The position numbers were made by a program, and so were the translations under genes. DNA of 64,000 nucleotides from Stutzerimonas stutzeri (lineage in GTDB: Bacteria > Pseudomonadota > Gammaproteobacteria > Pseudomonadales > Pseudomonadaceae). Location of the stretch: assembly GCF_000219605.1 (NCBI RefSeq), contig NC_015740.1:62001-126000 (forward strand), given 5' to 3'. Below are positions 9,325 through 18,294 of the stretch, piece after piece (within the stretch, counting starts at the first letter, position 1; each line of letters starts with the position of its first letter). The notes beneath the pieces were generated by a model that saw nothing but the letters and a program-made list of their open reading frames with translations, did not search any database and was not told the origin of the DNA.

Positions 9325-12303
9325 TCAGGGTTGGTCGGTCGCAGCCGGTGCGAGCGGCAGTTCGCACCAGAAGCAGGCGCCATGGCCGGGCTCCGAGTCG
9401 AAGCCGATCCGGCCATGCATGTGTTCGATCAGCTCCTTGCTGATCGCCAGGCCCAGTCCCGTCCCGCCCTTCTGGCGCGTGTCCGAGGAATCGGCCTGGG
9501 AAAACTTCTGGAAAATCCGTGCGTGGAACTCGGGCGCGATGCCAGGCCCCTGGTCGCGCACCCAGATCCGCACCCAGGCGCCGCGTTGCTGCGCGCCGAG
9601 CGAGACTGTTCCTCCCTCGGGTGAAAATTTGACCGCGTTGGAGATCAGATTAGCCAATACCTGCTGCAGGCGATCGTCGTCGGCGATCAGCTGCAGGGTC
9701 GGCAGCGGCTCCAGCTGCAGGTATACGCCATGCTTGGCGGCGTAGCCCTGGTTTGCCTCCGTGGCCAGCTGCATCTGCCGGACCAGTGAATGGCCGTGCA
9801 GCTGCAGCGTCATCTTGCCGGCGACCAGCTTGTCCATGTCCAGCAGGTCGTCCACCAGGCGGCCCAGGCGCAGGCTGTTCTGATGCGCGATGGTGAGCAT
9901 CTGCAGCATGGTCGGCGAGGGCTCGCCCAGGGCGCCGCCGACGATCAGGCCGAGGGCACCGGAGATTGAGGTCAGCGGTGTGCGCAGCTCATGGCTGACG
10001 ATGGACACCAGCTCGCTCTTCATCCGCTCGATGCGCTTGCGTTCGGTGATGTCGCGCACCAGGCCGATGAACCTGCGCTCGCCGTGGTGGCTGATCTGCG
10101 AGACGCGCAGTTCGATGGTGAAGGTCTCGCCGTTGCGCCGCAGAGCGGTGAGTTCGCGGTTCTGCTCCAGCGCGCGGGAGGTGCCGCGCCGCGTGTAGTG
10201 GTCCAGGTAGCCGTCATGGGCCGAGCGGTCCGGTTCGGGCATCAGCATCGAGAGGTTGCGGCCGATCACCTCGTCGCTGCGGTAGCCGAAGATCTGCTCG
10301 GCGGCATGGTTGAAGGTTTCGATGATGCCGCGACCGTCGATGATGATGATCGCGTCGATCACGTTGTCGATCAGCATGCTCAGGTAGCGCTCGCGCTCTT
10401 CCATCTCCTGCTTGGCCAGCGCCTGGTCGGTGACATCCCAGATGAAGCCGTCGCACCAGCCCACGGGGTCGTCACGCTCGCGCAGCACACGGGCCTTTTC
10501 CCGTACGTAGACGGTGCGTCCCTCGGCATTGGTGATGCGGTAGATGCGCTCGAAGCTGTCCTGCGCCGGAGATTGCTCGGCCTGCGCCTGGTCGTCCGGG
10601 TGGATCAGGCTGCCGTAGCTGCGCACACGGTCGCCGACGAAATCGCTGGGCGGGTAGCCGGTCAGGCGTTCGATGCCTTCGCTGAGGTAGCTCATGCGCC
10701 GGCGACCATCGTTGCGGCAGCGGTAGACCACTCCCGGCAGGTTGCCGACCATGGCGCGGAAGCGGCTCTCGCTCTTCTGCAGCGCGCGGGTGGCTTCCAT
10801 CAGCTCGGTGATCTCGGTGACGAAGCCATGCCAGAGCACTGTGCCGTCCGCCAGCCGTTCGGCACTGGCGCGGCCCTCGGCCCAGAGCAGGCCACGCTGC
10901 GGATGCTGGATGCGGAACTCGACCGCGCCGCTGCCCGGATGCACGGCCAGGCGCAGCAATGCGCGATGCAGGCGTGGCAAGTCCTGCGGGTGGACGTGGA
11001 CCAGCGCCTGGGCGGCGTCCTCCAGCAGCCGTTGCGGCTCGATGCCGTACAGCTCGCGGGCGCCTTCGCTGGCGTAGAGAAACGCATAGCGGCCATTGGC
11101 GAAGCGCTTGAGCTGGAACACCATGCCCGGTAGCAGACTGGCGATTTTCTGGGCGCGGTCGAGCAGGCGCTGGCGTCGGTGGTTCTGCTGCTGCTGGGCG
11201 AACTGATACTGCTGTTGCACGCTGATGCGCCGTTGCAGGAGGAACGCGAGCACCAGCAGCAGCGCCTCGGCGACCAGCCAGGCCAGGCCCCACTTGATCA
11301 GCAGACGGCGTTCGGCCTGCAGGTGTTCGCCCTGCATGGCGCTGATGTCGCGCCAGGCCAGCGCTGCAGCCAGGGGTGGCGTGGACGGCTCGGCTTGCTG
11401 CTCATCGTGCAGGGGAATCTGGTTGAGTATGTAGCTGCGCCCGTCGGCATCGAGCAGTCGCGAACCCTTGCCGCTGCCCGGCTCCGGCAGCACGCCCGCC
11501 TGGGCCCAGTGCAGCACCTGCGTCGCCGAATGGCCGATCAGCAGCCAGTCACTGCCCTCGCTCAGCTGGACCCCGCTGGGAGGTGTCGTCTGGCTCGCCT
11601 GCAGCGCCTCGCGGTTGATGATAAGGGCCAGGCCGGCGGCCAGCTGCGCACTCAGGTCGGGCAGTTCCGGCAATACGTTGTAGCCCACCTCCAGCGCACC
11701 GATGACTTCGCTGTCCTGCCGGTCCACGGCGCGCAGCGGCACGATGGCGCGGCTGCTGGCGCCGAGGGCGTCGACTTCCAGGCCGAACTGTTCGATGCCG
11801 TCGCGCAGTACCCGTTGCAGCATCGGTCGCTGTGCGGCCTGAGTGTCGCCGAAGCGCTCCGGTTGCTGCATGCGCAGCACGGTGACCCCGGCGTCGCCCC
11901 AGAATAGCTGCAGCTGCAGCGCCTGATGGCGCTGCATCGAGCGCCAGGCTGGGGTCAGCGCCGCACGTAGCCGCTGGCGCGAGCGCTCGAGGCGGGGATC
12001 GTCGAGGGAGCGGCCATCACGTAGCGCGGCATCGATCAGGCGCATCTGGCGCAGCACCTCGGCGTTGCCGGCCAGGGCGGTGGCGACCATGTCCGCCTGG
12101 CGCCGCTGATTGAGCTGCGCGCTCTGCAGCGCCAGGCTCTGCAGCTCGCCGTGCGTCTCGATCTCCAGATGCCAGGCGACATCGCGGGCGCGGTAGTCAT
12201 TGAACGCGAGGCTGCCGAACAGCAGCACGAGCAGCAGACTGCCGAGGCCGAAGATCCATCTGGGGGTGGAGAGGTCGGCGCTGTTCATCCGCGGGCCGGC
12301 CAT
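9325..12303 (-). CDS. membrane sensor histidine kinase, double Cache-like sensor plus three PAS domains
   Basis: About 990 residues. A membrane helix near the start (LGSLLLVLLFGSLAF) and another about residue 335 (WGLAWLVAEALLLVLAFLL) bracket a roughly 300-residue periplasmic region of the double-Cache type, which usually binds small molecules outside the membrane. Three PAS domains follow (SEGARELYGI; YLSEGIERLTGYPPSDF; a FixL-like one with IIIIDGRGIIETFNHAAEQI). HisKA carries STVSHELRTPLTS-like SIVSHELRTPLTSISGA, and HATPase has NLISNAVKFSP, DQGPGIA and GGTGLGLAI. The frame opens at a TTG at 12363; ATGs at 12303 and 12288 are better starts, placing the first helix close to the N-terminus, though neither has a clear ribosome site. 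It heads the leftward signalling operon. Confidence 0.88.
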   Translation of the reverse strand: MAGPRMNSADLSTPRWIFGLGSLLLVLLFGSLAFNDYRARDVAWHLEIETHGELQSLALQSAQLNQRRQADMVATALAGNAEVLRQMRLIDAALRDGRSLDDPRLERSRQRLRAALTPAWRSMQRHQALQLQLFWGDAGVTVLRMQQPERFGDTQAAQRPMLQRVLRDGIEQFGLEVDALGASSRAIVPLRAVDRQDSEVIGALEVGYNVLPELPDLSAQLAAGLALIINREALQASQTTPPSGVQLSEGSDWLLIGHSATQVLHWAQAGVLPEPGSGKGSRLLDADGRSYILNQIPLHDEQQAEPSTPPLAAALAWRDISAMQGEHLQAERRLLIKWGLAWLVAEALLLVLAFLLQRRISVQQQYQFAQQQQNHRRQRLLDRAQKIASLLPGMVFQLKRFANGRYAFLYASEGARELYGIEPQRLLEDAAQALVHVHPQDLPRLHRALLRLAVHPGSGAVEFRIQHPQRGLLWAEGRASAERLADGTVLWHGFVTEITELMEATRALQKSESRFRAMVGNLPGVVYRCRNDGRRRMSYLSEGIERLTGYPPSDFVGDRVRSYGSLIHPDDQAQAEQSPAQDSFERIYRITNAEGRTVYVREKARVLRERDDPVGWCDGFIWDVTDQALAKQEMEERERYLSMLIDNVIDAIIIIDGRGIIETFNHAAEQIFGYRSDEVIGRNLSMLMPEPDRSAHDGYLDHYTRRGTSRALEQNRELTALRRNGETFTIELRVSQISHHGERRFIGLVRDITERKRIERMKSELVSIVSHELRTPLTSISGALGLIVGGALGEPSPTMLQMLTIAHQNSLRLGRLVDDLLDMDKLVAGKMTLQLHGHSLVRQMQLATEANQGYAAKHGVYLQLEPLPTLQLIADDDRLQQVLANLISNAVKFSPEGGTVSLGAQQRGAWVRIWVRDQGPGIAPEFHARIFQKFSQADSSDTRQKGGTGLGLAISKELIEHMHGRIGFDSEPGHGACFWCELPLAPAATDQP

Positions 12304-12607
12304 GGGTGCGAGGTGCTGCGCTCGACGTACGACATAGGCATGAGCCGCAACTTTCCAGGGCAAAAAAGAAACAATGATAGCTCTATGCCAGCATCGCCGA
12401 TAGCGCCTTTCCCGCTCGGTCGTCGGCGCTTCGACTGCCCACCTCGAGCGTAGCGATTGCAGCCGAAGCTGGCTAAAAAAGCACCAGTTTTTAGACGGTC
12501 GGTCAGCCCTCGTTCTGGACTCGTGATGGGCTGATGTTAGTCTGCGGGCAGGTGAACGTCGGCGAAGGTCTCGTCAGCGCACCGTCATCATGAGGCACCC
12601 CGTTACC
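12304..12607. other. divergent intergenic region between kinase operon and desaturase
   Basis: About 300 bp holding the start regions of the leftward signalling operon and the rightward desaturase. The only structure seen is a weak AT-rich inverted repeat at 12473-12494 (CTAAAAA ... TTTTTAG, eight-base loop). No convincing -35/-10 pair or sigma-54 motif was found by eye, and no gene-sized frame with a ribosome site. Confidence 0.4.
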
Positions 12608-13798
12608 ATGTGGCATACCGGCTTACTCGACCTGTCGATCTGGCAGCTCATCGCGACCACGCTGCTGCTGACTCACGTCACCATCGTCAGCGTCACGGTC
12701 TACCTGCATCGCTACTCGGCGCATCGCGCGCTGGAGCTGCACCCGGCGCTCAAGCACTTCTTCCGTTTCTGGCTGTGGCTGACCACGGCGATGAACACTC
12801 GCGAGTGGACCGCCATCCACCGCAAGCACCACGCCAAATGCGAAACCCCGGACGACCCGCACAGCCCGGTGCACAAGGGCCTGGCCACGGTGGTGCGCAA
12901 GGGCGCCGAGCTGTACATGGCCGAGGCGAAGAACGAGGAAACCCTGCGCATCTATGGCAAGAACTGCCCGGATGACTGGGTCGAGCGCAACCTCTATTCC
13001 CGCTTCCCCAACCTCGGCATCGTGCTGATGCTGGCCATCGACCTGGCCCTGTTCGGTGCCCTCGGCCTGACGGTGTGGGCGGTACAGATGATCTGGATTC
13101 CGTTCTGGGCCGCCGGCGTGGTCAACGGCCTCGGCCATGCGGTCGGCTATCGCAATTTCGAATGCCGCGACGCCGCGACCAATCTGGTGCCCTGGGGCAT
13201 CCTCATCGGTGGCGAGGAACTGCACAACAACCACCACACCTATCCCAACTCGGCCAAGCTCTCGGTACGCAAGTGGGAGTTCGACATGGGCTGGGCCTGG
13301 ATTCGCCTGTTCAGCCTGCTCGGCCTGGCCAAGGTCAACCGCACCGCGCCCATCGCCCATCGCATCGAGGGCAAGCAGCAGCTGGACATGGACAGCGCCA
13401 TGGCGATCCTCAACAACCGCTTCCAGATCATGGCGCAGTACCGCAAGCTGGTGATCGTGCCGCTGGTGCGCCAGGAGCTCGGCCGAGCCGACGCGACGCT
13501 GCGGCACCAGCTGCGCCGTGCCAAGCGCCTGCTGACCCGCGAGCCGAGCCTGCTGCAGCAGGAGCAGCAGGCGCATATCGATGTCATGCTCGCGCAAAGT
13601 CAGGCGCTCAAGGTGATCTACGAGAAGCGCCTGGCGCTGCAGCAGATCTGGAGCAAGACCAGCGCCAACGGCCACGACATGCTCGCCGCGATCAAGCAGT
13701 GGGTGCACGAGGCCGAGGCCAGCGGCATCCAGTCCCTGCGCGATTTCGCCGAGCACCTGCGCACCTATTCCCTGCGACCGTCCGTCACCCCCGCCTGA
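12608..13798 (+). CDS. desA: membrane fatty acid desaturase (DesA-like acyl-lipid/acyl-CoA delta-9 type)
   Basis: 396 residues from the ATG at 12608. The frame also has an ATG at 12590, but the family begins MWxxGLL, which fits 12608. The three histidine boxes for the di-iron centre are present: HRYSAHR (residues 34-40), HRKHHAK, and HNNHHT. Hydrophobic spans around residues 12-33 and 140-180 fit an inner-membrane protein. It should introduce a double bond into membrane-lipid acyl chains with oxygen and an electron donor, raising membrane fluidity. The C-terminal 100 residues are charged and helical, as in Pseudomonas DesA. In P. aeruginosa desA likewise lies just before the agu/spu polyamine genes, which supports the symbol. 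Confidence 0.9.
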   Translation: MWHTGLLDLSIWQLIATTLLLTHVTIVSVTVYLHRYSAHRALELHPALKHFFRFWLWLTTAMNTREWTAIHRKHHAKCETPDDPHSPVHKGLATVVRKGAELYMAEAKNEETLRIYGKNCPDDWVERNLYSRFPNLGIVLMLAIDLALFGALGLTVWAVQMIWIPFWAAGVVNGLGHAVGYRNFECRDAATNLVPWGILIGGEELHNNHHTYPNSAKLSVRKWEFDMGWAWIRLFSLLGLAKVNRTAPIAHRIEGKQQLDMDSAMAILNNRFQIMAQYRKLVIVPLVRQELGRADATLRHQLRRAKRLLTREPSLLQQEQQAHIDVMLAQSQALKVIYEKRLALQQIWSKTSANGHDMLAAIKQWVHEAEASGIQSLRDFAEHLRTYSLRPSVTPA

Positions 13799-13817
13799 CC
13801 TCTGATCGGCTCCTTCG

Positions 13818-13837
13818 CCGGGCGCTGCGGCGCCCGG
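13818..13837 (+). terminator. hairpin after desA
   Basis: Perfect 8-bp inverted repeat CCGGGCGC / GCGCCCGG with a TGCG loop, 20 bp after the desA stop. Only a short TTT follows, so it is a weak intrinsic terminator or an RNA-stabilising hairpin. Confidence 0.5.
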
Positions 13838-13926
13838 AACTTTGCGCCTTGGCGCCTCTCTGAACAGCATTCTTTAATCCATGCAGTACCGCTGCCACGC
13901 GCGGCGGTCGTTTCAGGAAGAAGGCT

Positions 13927-14925
13927 ATGCGGCTTGCAAGCAAGCAGGGTGAGGCGGGAATGAGAATGTCGCCGGGCGGGGATGCGCAGACGTTGCTGGC
14001 GCTGATGCACGCGCGGGCAGAGGTCGCCCGGCTGGGTGAGCGCGAACAGCTGTTCAGCACGCTCATGGGCGGGGTGAATGCGGTGCTCTGGGCGTTCGAC
14101 TGGCAGGCGCAGCGGATGATCTACGTCAGCCCGGCCTACGAACGTATTTTCGGCCGCTCACCGGCCCTGCTGCTGGCCGATTACGGCGAATGGCGCAACG
14201 CGATCTACCCCGACGACGTGGAGTACGCCCAGAAGAGCATGCTCGCCGTGCTCGACGAGGGCGCCGTGGAAACCCGCGAGTACCGCATCATTCGCGGTGA
14301 CGGGCAGCTGCGCTGGCTGAGCGACAAGTGCTTCCTCGGCCGTCCGGGCGAGAACGGGCAGAGTCCGATCATCGTCGGCATTGCCGAGGACATTACCGAG
14401 AAGAAGCAGCTCGAGGGCGAGCTGCAGCGCCTGGCGACTACCGACGTGCTGACCCAGAGCAGCAACCGCCGGCACTTCTTCGAGTGCGCGCGGATCGAAT
14501 TCGAACGCGCCCGGCAGTTCGCCTCGTCGCTGGCGTTCCTGCTGCTGGACATCGACGACTTCAAGCGCATCAACGATACCCACGGCCACCAGATGGGCGA
14601 TCAGGTGCTGCAGAAGGTCGCCCGCTGCGGCGCCGCCGTGCTGCGCCAGAGCGACTTGTTCGGCCGTATCGGTGGCGAGGAGTTCGCCGCCGTGCTGCCG
14701 GGTTGCCAGCCGGACCTGGCCGAGCAGATCGCCGAGCGTCTGCAGCGCGAGATCGAACGGGTGGTGTTCACCGCCGAGAACGGCGAGCGCTTCCGCGTCA
14801 CCGCCAGCCTGGGCCTGACCTACCTGAGGGCCAGCGACGCAGAACTCAGCGCCGTCTTCGCCCGTGCCGATGCGGCGATGTACACCGCCAAGCGCCTCGG
14901 CAAGAATCAGGTCATCGTCGGCTGA
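13927..14925 (+). CDS. PAS-GGDEF diguanylate cyclase
   Basis: 332 residues, preceded by an AGGAAG ribosome site. A short N-terminal helix leads into a PAS_3-type domain (about residues 45-160: YVSPAYERIFGRSP, IIRGDGQLRWLSDK, IVGIAEDITEKK). A GGDEF domain follows (about 165-330) with the active motif GGEEF and an upstream RxxD inhibitory site (RQSD), so synthesis of cyclic di-GMP with product inhibition is expected. The usual DxLTGLxNRR entry motif reads DVLTQSSNRR here, a mild deviation. No membrane helix is present, so the PAS domain senses a cytoplasmic signal. P. aeruginosa has a GGDEF gene at the equivalent place between desA and aguA. Confidence 0.93.
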   Translation: MRLASKQGEAGMRMSPGGDAQTLLALMHARAEVARLGEREQLFSTLMGGVNAVLWAFDWQAQRMIYVSPAYERIFGRSPALLLADYGEWRNAIYPDDVEYAQKSMLAVLDEGAVETREYRIIRGDGQLRWLSDKCFLGRPGENGQSPIIVGIAEDITEKKQLEGELQRLATTDVLTQSSNRRHFFECARIEFERARQFASSLAFLLLDIDDFKRINDTHGHQMGDQVLQKVARCGAAVLRQSDLFGRIGGEEFAAVLPGCQPDLAEQIAERLQREIERVVFTAENGERFRVTASLGLTYLRASDAELSAVFARADAAMYTAKRLGKNQVIVG

Positions 14926-14946
14926 ACCGCATCGCGCTCGACGGCT

Positions 14947-15351
14947 CTAGTCGAGCCGCTCGTCATAGCCGCGACCGAGAAACTGGATCAGGCAGAAGCC
15001 GTGACCGAAGGGGTCGGCCAGCAACGCCAGCCGGCCCCAGTTTTCGGTGGTGATGGGCTTCTCCAGCCGCGCACCCAGGGCGATCGCCTTTGCGGTGACG
15101 GACTCGATATCCTCGACGACGAAGTCCAGATGCACCGGCGTCCAGTGGCGTCCGTAATGGCGGTGCTGGTTGCCCTCGGGCGTCGCAGCGCTGCCGGCGT
15201 CCTTGTGCAGCAGGTAGATGGGCGCCGGCCCGCCGAGCAACTCCACGGCGAACCCGCCGAGTCGGCGCCCGACCTGCAGGCCGAACAGCGAGCTGTAGAA
15301 GTCCACGCCCCGCTCCAGGTCGTCGACGTCCAGGTTGACCAGAAAGTCCAT
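14947..15351 (-). CDS. VOC-family (glyoxalase/bleomycin-resistance-like) protein
   Basis: 134 residues from the ATG at 15351, which has GGGAGGG four bases upstream. The frame is open to 15456 but would then overlap aguA. The protein has the paired beta-alpha-beta-beta-beta halves of the vicinal oxygen chelate fold: FLVNLDVDDLERGVDFYSS opens the first and VHLDFVVEDIESVTAKA the second, ending in DPFGHGFCLIQF. Such proteins bind a divalent metal and act on small molecules; the substrate is unknown. It converges with the diguanylate cyclase and lies 46 bp after aguA, so it may be transcribed with aguBA. Confidence 0.8.
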   Translation of the reverse strand: MDFLVNLDVDDLERGVDFYSSLFGLQVGRRLGGFAVELLGGPAPIYLLHKDAGSAATPEGNQHRHYGRHWTPVHLDFVVEDIESVTAKAIALGARLEKPITTENWGRLALLADPFGHGFCLIQFLGRGYDERLD

Positions 15352-15397
15352 CGGACCCTCCCTGCCTGGGCCAGCGCCCAGGCGCTTCGTTTCGCCC

Positions 15398-16504
15398 TCA
15401 GCGTACGAAGGGCGCCGGTTGCTGCTGGGTGATGCAGTGGATGTTGCCGCCGCCAAGCAGAATCTCTCGGCCCGGTACCATGACCACGTCGTGCTCGGGG
15501 AACACCTCGCGCAGGATGCGCTCGGCTTCGCCGTCCAGCGGATCGCCGAAGGCCGGTGCGATGATGCCGCCGTTGACGATCAGGAAGTTCACGTAGCTGC
15601 CCGCCAGACGGATCGACGGATCGCGCAGCTGGCTGCCATCCAGCGCCACGACACCGGCGCACTCGGCGTCCGACGCATGCAGCGGGCCGGGGATCGGGAT
15701 CTTGTGCACGATCAGCGCGCGACCCTTGGCGTCGCGTGCGTGCTGCAACACCGCCATGGCGGCCTGGCAGCGTGCGTAGTTCGGGTCGTTGGCGTCGTCG
15801 GTCCAGGCCAGCAGCACTTCGCCCGGGCGGACGAAGCAGCAGAAGTTGTCGACGTGGCCGTCGGTTTCGTCGTTGAACAGGCCGTGGGGCAGCCAGATGA
15901 TGCTGTCGACCGCCAGGTGCTCGCGCAGGACCGCCTCGATCTGCTCGCGGGACAGCTGCGGGTTGCGGTTGCGGTTGAGCAGGCACTCCTCGGTGGTGAT
16001 CAGCGTGCCTTCGCCGTCGACGTGGATCGAGCCGCCCTCGAGCACGAAACCTTCGGTGCGATAGCGATCGCAGTACTCGATCTCGAGGATCTTGCGCGCC
16101 ACCTCGTCGTCGCGTTGCCAGTCGGCGTAGAGCCCGCCGTCTTCGCCACCCCAGGCATTGAAGGTCCAGTCGACGCCGCGCAGGCCTCCGTTGTCGTCGA
16201 TGACGAAGGTCGGCCCGGTGTCACGCACCCAGGCGTCGTCGCTGCTCATTTCCACCACGCGGATGCGCGGGTCATCCAGTGCGGCGCGCGCCGCCAGGTA
16301 CTGCTCGGCGCTGGCGCAGACGGTCACCGGCTCGAAACGGGCGATCGCCTTGGCGACGGCGGCGAAGGCCGCCTGTGCCGGCGCCGCGTTGTCCCGCCAG
16401 TTGTCCGGGCGCTGCGGCCAGACCATCCAGGTCTGGCTGTGCGGCGCCCATTCGGCGGGCATGTAGTAACCATCTTGGCGAGGGGTGCTGGTCAGGGTGG
16501 TCAT
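15398..16504 (-). CDS. aguA: agmatine deiminase
   Basis: 368 residues, the normal family length. It hydrolyses agmatine to N-carbamoylputrescine and ammonia. Family signatures are complete: DGYYMPAEW and [13 protein letters not shown] at the N-terminus, [46 protein letters not shown], and the nucleophile Cys357 in GGGNIHC near the C-terminus, matching the catalytic cysteine of the guanidine-modifying superfamily. It lies 59 bp downstream of aguB, whose enzyme uses its product, so agmatine is converted to putrescine by a two-gene operon controlled by the adjacent TetR gene. Confidence 0.97.
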   Translation of the reverse strand: MTTLTSTPRQDGYYMPAEWAPHSQTWMVWPQRPDNWRDNAAPAQAAFAAVAKAIARFEPVTVCASAEQYLAARAALDDPRIRVVEMSSDDAWVRDTGPTFVIDDNGGLRGVDWTFNAWGGEDGGLYADWQRDDEVARKILEIEYCDRYRTEGFVLEGGSIHVDGEGTLITTEECLLNRNRNPQLSREQIEAVLREHLAVDSIIWLPHGLFNDETDGHVDNFCCFVRPGEVLLAWTDDANDPNYARCQAAMAVLQHARDAKGRALIVHKIPIPGPLHASDAECAGVVALDGSQLRDPSIRLAGSYVNFLIVNGGIIAPAFGDPLDGEAERILREVFPEHDVVMVPGREILLGGGNIHCITQQQPAPFVR

Positions 16505-16563
16505 GGCGATGTCCGTGAAGGGTGGAAAGTGCGGCGCGCTTTCGAGCTATGAAGGTCTGCTGC

Positions 16564-17445
16564 TCACTCGGACGGCAGCGAGCCGTCGAGGGTCTTGATC
16601 GAGCCGTACAGGTTCGGCCGGCGATCGCGGAACACGCCCCAGGCGCTGCGGATGTGCTCCAGCTGGTCGAGGTCGAAGCTGTGCACCAGCACGCCCTCGC
16701 TGGTTTCATCCATTTCCTCGACCTTGGCGCCGAACTGGTCGGCGATGAACGAGGAGCCGTAGAAGGTGATGTCGTAGCCGTCCTGCTCCTCGCGGCCGAT
16801 GCGGTTGCTGGCGATCAGCGGCATCAGGTTGGCGCCGGCATGGCCCTGTTGCACGCGCTGCCAATGGTCGCGGGACGTGATGCTCGCATCGTGCGGCTCG
16901 CTGCCGATGGCGGTCGGGTAGAACAGCAGTTCTGCACCCATCAGCGCCATGCTGCGGGCGGTCTCGGGGAACCACTGGTCCCAGCAGATGGCCACGCCGA
17001 TCCTGGCGTAGCGGGTGTTCCACACCTTGAAGCCGGTGTCGCCCGGGTTGAAATAGTACTTCTCGTGGTAGCCGGGGCCGTCCGGGATGTGGCTCTTGCG
17101 GTAGACGCCAAGCAACCTGCCGTCGGCATCGATGATGGCGATGGAGTTGAAGCGTGCCCGCCCGGCCAGCTCGAAGAAGCTGATCGGCAGCACCACCTGC
17201 AGTTCGGCGGCGAGCTTCTGGAAATGCTGGATCGCCGGGTTCTGCTCCACCGGGGTCGCCAGCTGCAGGTATTGCGGATTGGGCTTCTGGCAGAAGTACG
17301 GGGTCTCGAACAGCTCCTGGATCAGGATGATCTGCGCGCCCTTGGCGGCGGCCTCGCGCACCAGCCTGTCGGCATTGGCGATGTTGGCCTGACGATCCCA
17401 GGAACAGGCCATCTGGGTGGCGGCTACGGTAACGACTCGGGACAT
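16564..17445 (-). CDS. aguB: N-carbamoylputrescine amidase
   Basis: 293 residues of the nitrilase superfamily. The Glu-Lys-Cys triad is visible: Glu in IQELFETPYFCQ, Lys in YRKSHIPDGPGY, and Cys in GVAICWDQWFPE. The segment HDASITSRDHWQR and the C-terminal RDRRPNLY also fit the plant and Pseudomonas carbamoylputrescine amidases. It converts N-carbamoylputrescine to putrescine, CO2 and ammonia in the cytoplasm. It is the first gene of the leftward aguBA operon, 124 bp downstream of the aguR regulator, and feeds putrescine to the spu catabolic genes beside it. Confidence 0.97.
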   Translation of the reverse strand: MSRVVTVAATQMACSWDRQANIANADRLVREAAAKGAQIILIQELFETPYFCQKPNPQYLQLATPVEQNPAIQHFQKLAAELQVVLPISFFELAGRARFNSIAIIDADGRLLGVYRKSHIPDGPGYHEKYYFNPGDTGFKVWNTRYARIGVAICWDQWFPETARSMALMGAELLFYPTAIGSEPHDASITSRDHWQRVQQGHAGANLMPLIASNRIGREEQDGYDITFYGSSFIADQFGAKVEEMDETSEGVLVHSFDLDQLEHIRSAWGVFRDRRPNLYGSIKTLDGSLPSE

Positions 17446-17472
17446 GGAAACCTCGCGGCTTTGATGGGCGGC

Positions 17473-17561
17473 TATCGAAGGCGCAAATTTATTCGATAGT
17501 TATCCGTATTGATAGAGGCTTTGGAGCTCTGAAGATCAAATGAAGCGGCCGTTTATCGATA
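17473..17561. promoter_or_regulatory. aguR-aguB intergenic repeats, candidate AguR operator
   Basis: The 124-bp gap is AT-rich compared with its surroundings. It contains the inverted repeat TATCGAA (17473-17479) / TTCGATA (17492-17498), a nearby TTATC and TGATAG, and the perfect palindrome TATCGATA (17554-17561). TetR-family repressors bind such palindromes, and AguR is known to control aguBA in P. aeruginosa. Binding here is inferred, not shown. Confidence 0.5.
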
Positions 17562-17569
17562 TTTATCGG

Positions 17570-18220
17570 TCAGCATTCCGCCTGTTCCCGCTTCGGCAAC
17601 CAGGGCGGCAGGTACAGGCCGAGATAGGCATCGAACACCCGCATGCCTTCCTCGGCCATGCGCGGCGTCAGGCTGCCGTACAGCTGTATGGATCGAGCAT
17701 AGACGCGGTCGCCAAGTTCCAGGGCCAGGGCGAATACATCGATGTCCTGCGGCAGCGGAGGCAGGGCGAAATGCCGCTCGAACACCGCCTGCATGGCCTG
17801 GCCGAGTTCCAGATCCAGGCGCTGGTCGGTCTGGGTGACTTCACCGAGACCGTGTTGCGCCAGAATCAGCTGGCGCGCGGCGCTGTCCTGCTGATAGATC
17901 GCCAGCATGCGCTGTTCGATCAGGCGTGAGAGGTCGTGCCAGCTGCCCAGTCTGTCATGCTCGATGGGCCGTTCCAGGCTGGCCCGGAAGGCGGCGTGCA
18001 CGTCCGCCGTCAGTGCGGCAAGCAGCGCCGGCACACCGGAAAAGAAGTGATAGACGGAAGAGGGGGGAATGCCGGCGTGCTCGGCCACGGCATACACCGA
18101 TAGCGTCGCAGCGCCCTGCTCGGCGAGCAGTTCGCGGGCGCTGGCGAGGATCTGGCGAATGCGCGCCTGGCTGCTGGCGCGCGGTCGGCGACTGGCGGTC
18201 GCGGGGCTGGGCTTGGTCAT
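17570..18220 (-). CDS. aguR: TetR-family regulator of agmatine catabolism
   Basis: 216 residues from the ATG at 18220. The open frame reaches 18982, but the extra part runs across spuI and is a shadow. The N-terminal helix-turn-helix reads ARIRQILASARELLAEQG ... LSVYAVAEHAGIPPSSVYHFF, the classical TetR layout; the remaining 150 residues form the helical ligand domain. Position directly before aguBA and the length match AguR of P. aeruginosa, which represses aguBA until agmatine or N-carbamoylputrescine is present. It lies 74 bp downstream of spuI on the same strand. Confidence 0.87.
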   Translation of the reverse strand: MTKPSPATASRRPRASSQARIRQILASARELLAEQGAATLSVYAVAEHAGIPPSSVYHFFSGVPALLAALTADVHAAFRASLERPIEHDRLGSWHDLSRLIEQRMLAIYQQDSAARQLILAQHGLGEVTQTDQRLDLELGQAMQAVFERHFALPPLPQDIDVFALALELGDRVYARSIQLYGSLTPRMAEEGMRVFDAYLGLYLPPWLPKREQAEC

Positions 18221-18294
18221 CGGCCTATTTGAAGCCAGCCTGGCGGCGGATGCAAACCGCCGTGGCGGTCGCTCCGCAGCACGCCGGCTCGCGG

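Noticed and set aside
9276..9416. N-terminal extension of the receiver gene to 9416
   Set aside because: Overlaps the kinase end, low-complexity, and the ATG at 9275 has a strong GGAGG site.
14937..14961. Inverted repeat GCTCGAC / GTCGAGC at the convergent end of the cyclase and VOC genes
   Set aside because: Overlaps the VOC coding end, lacks a T tract, and may be chance.
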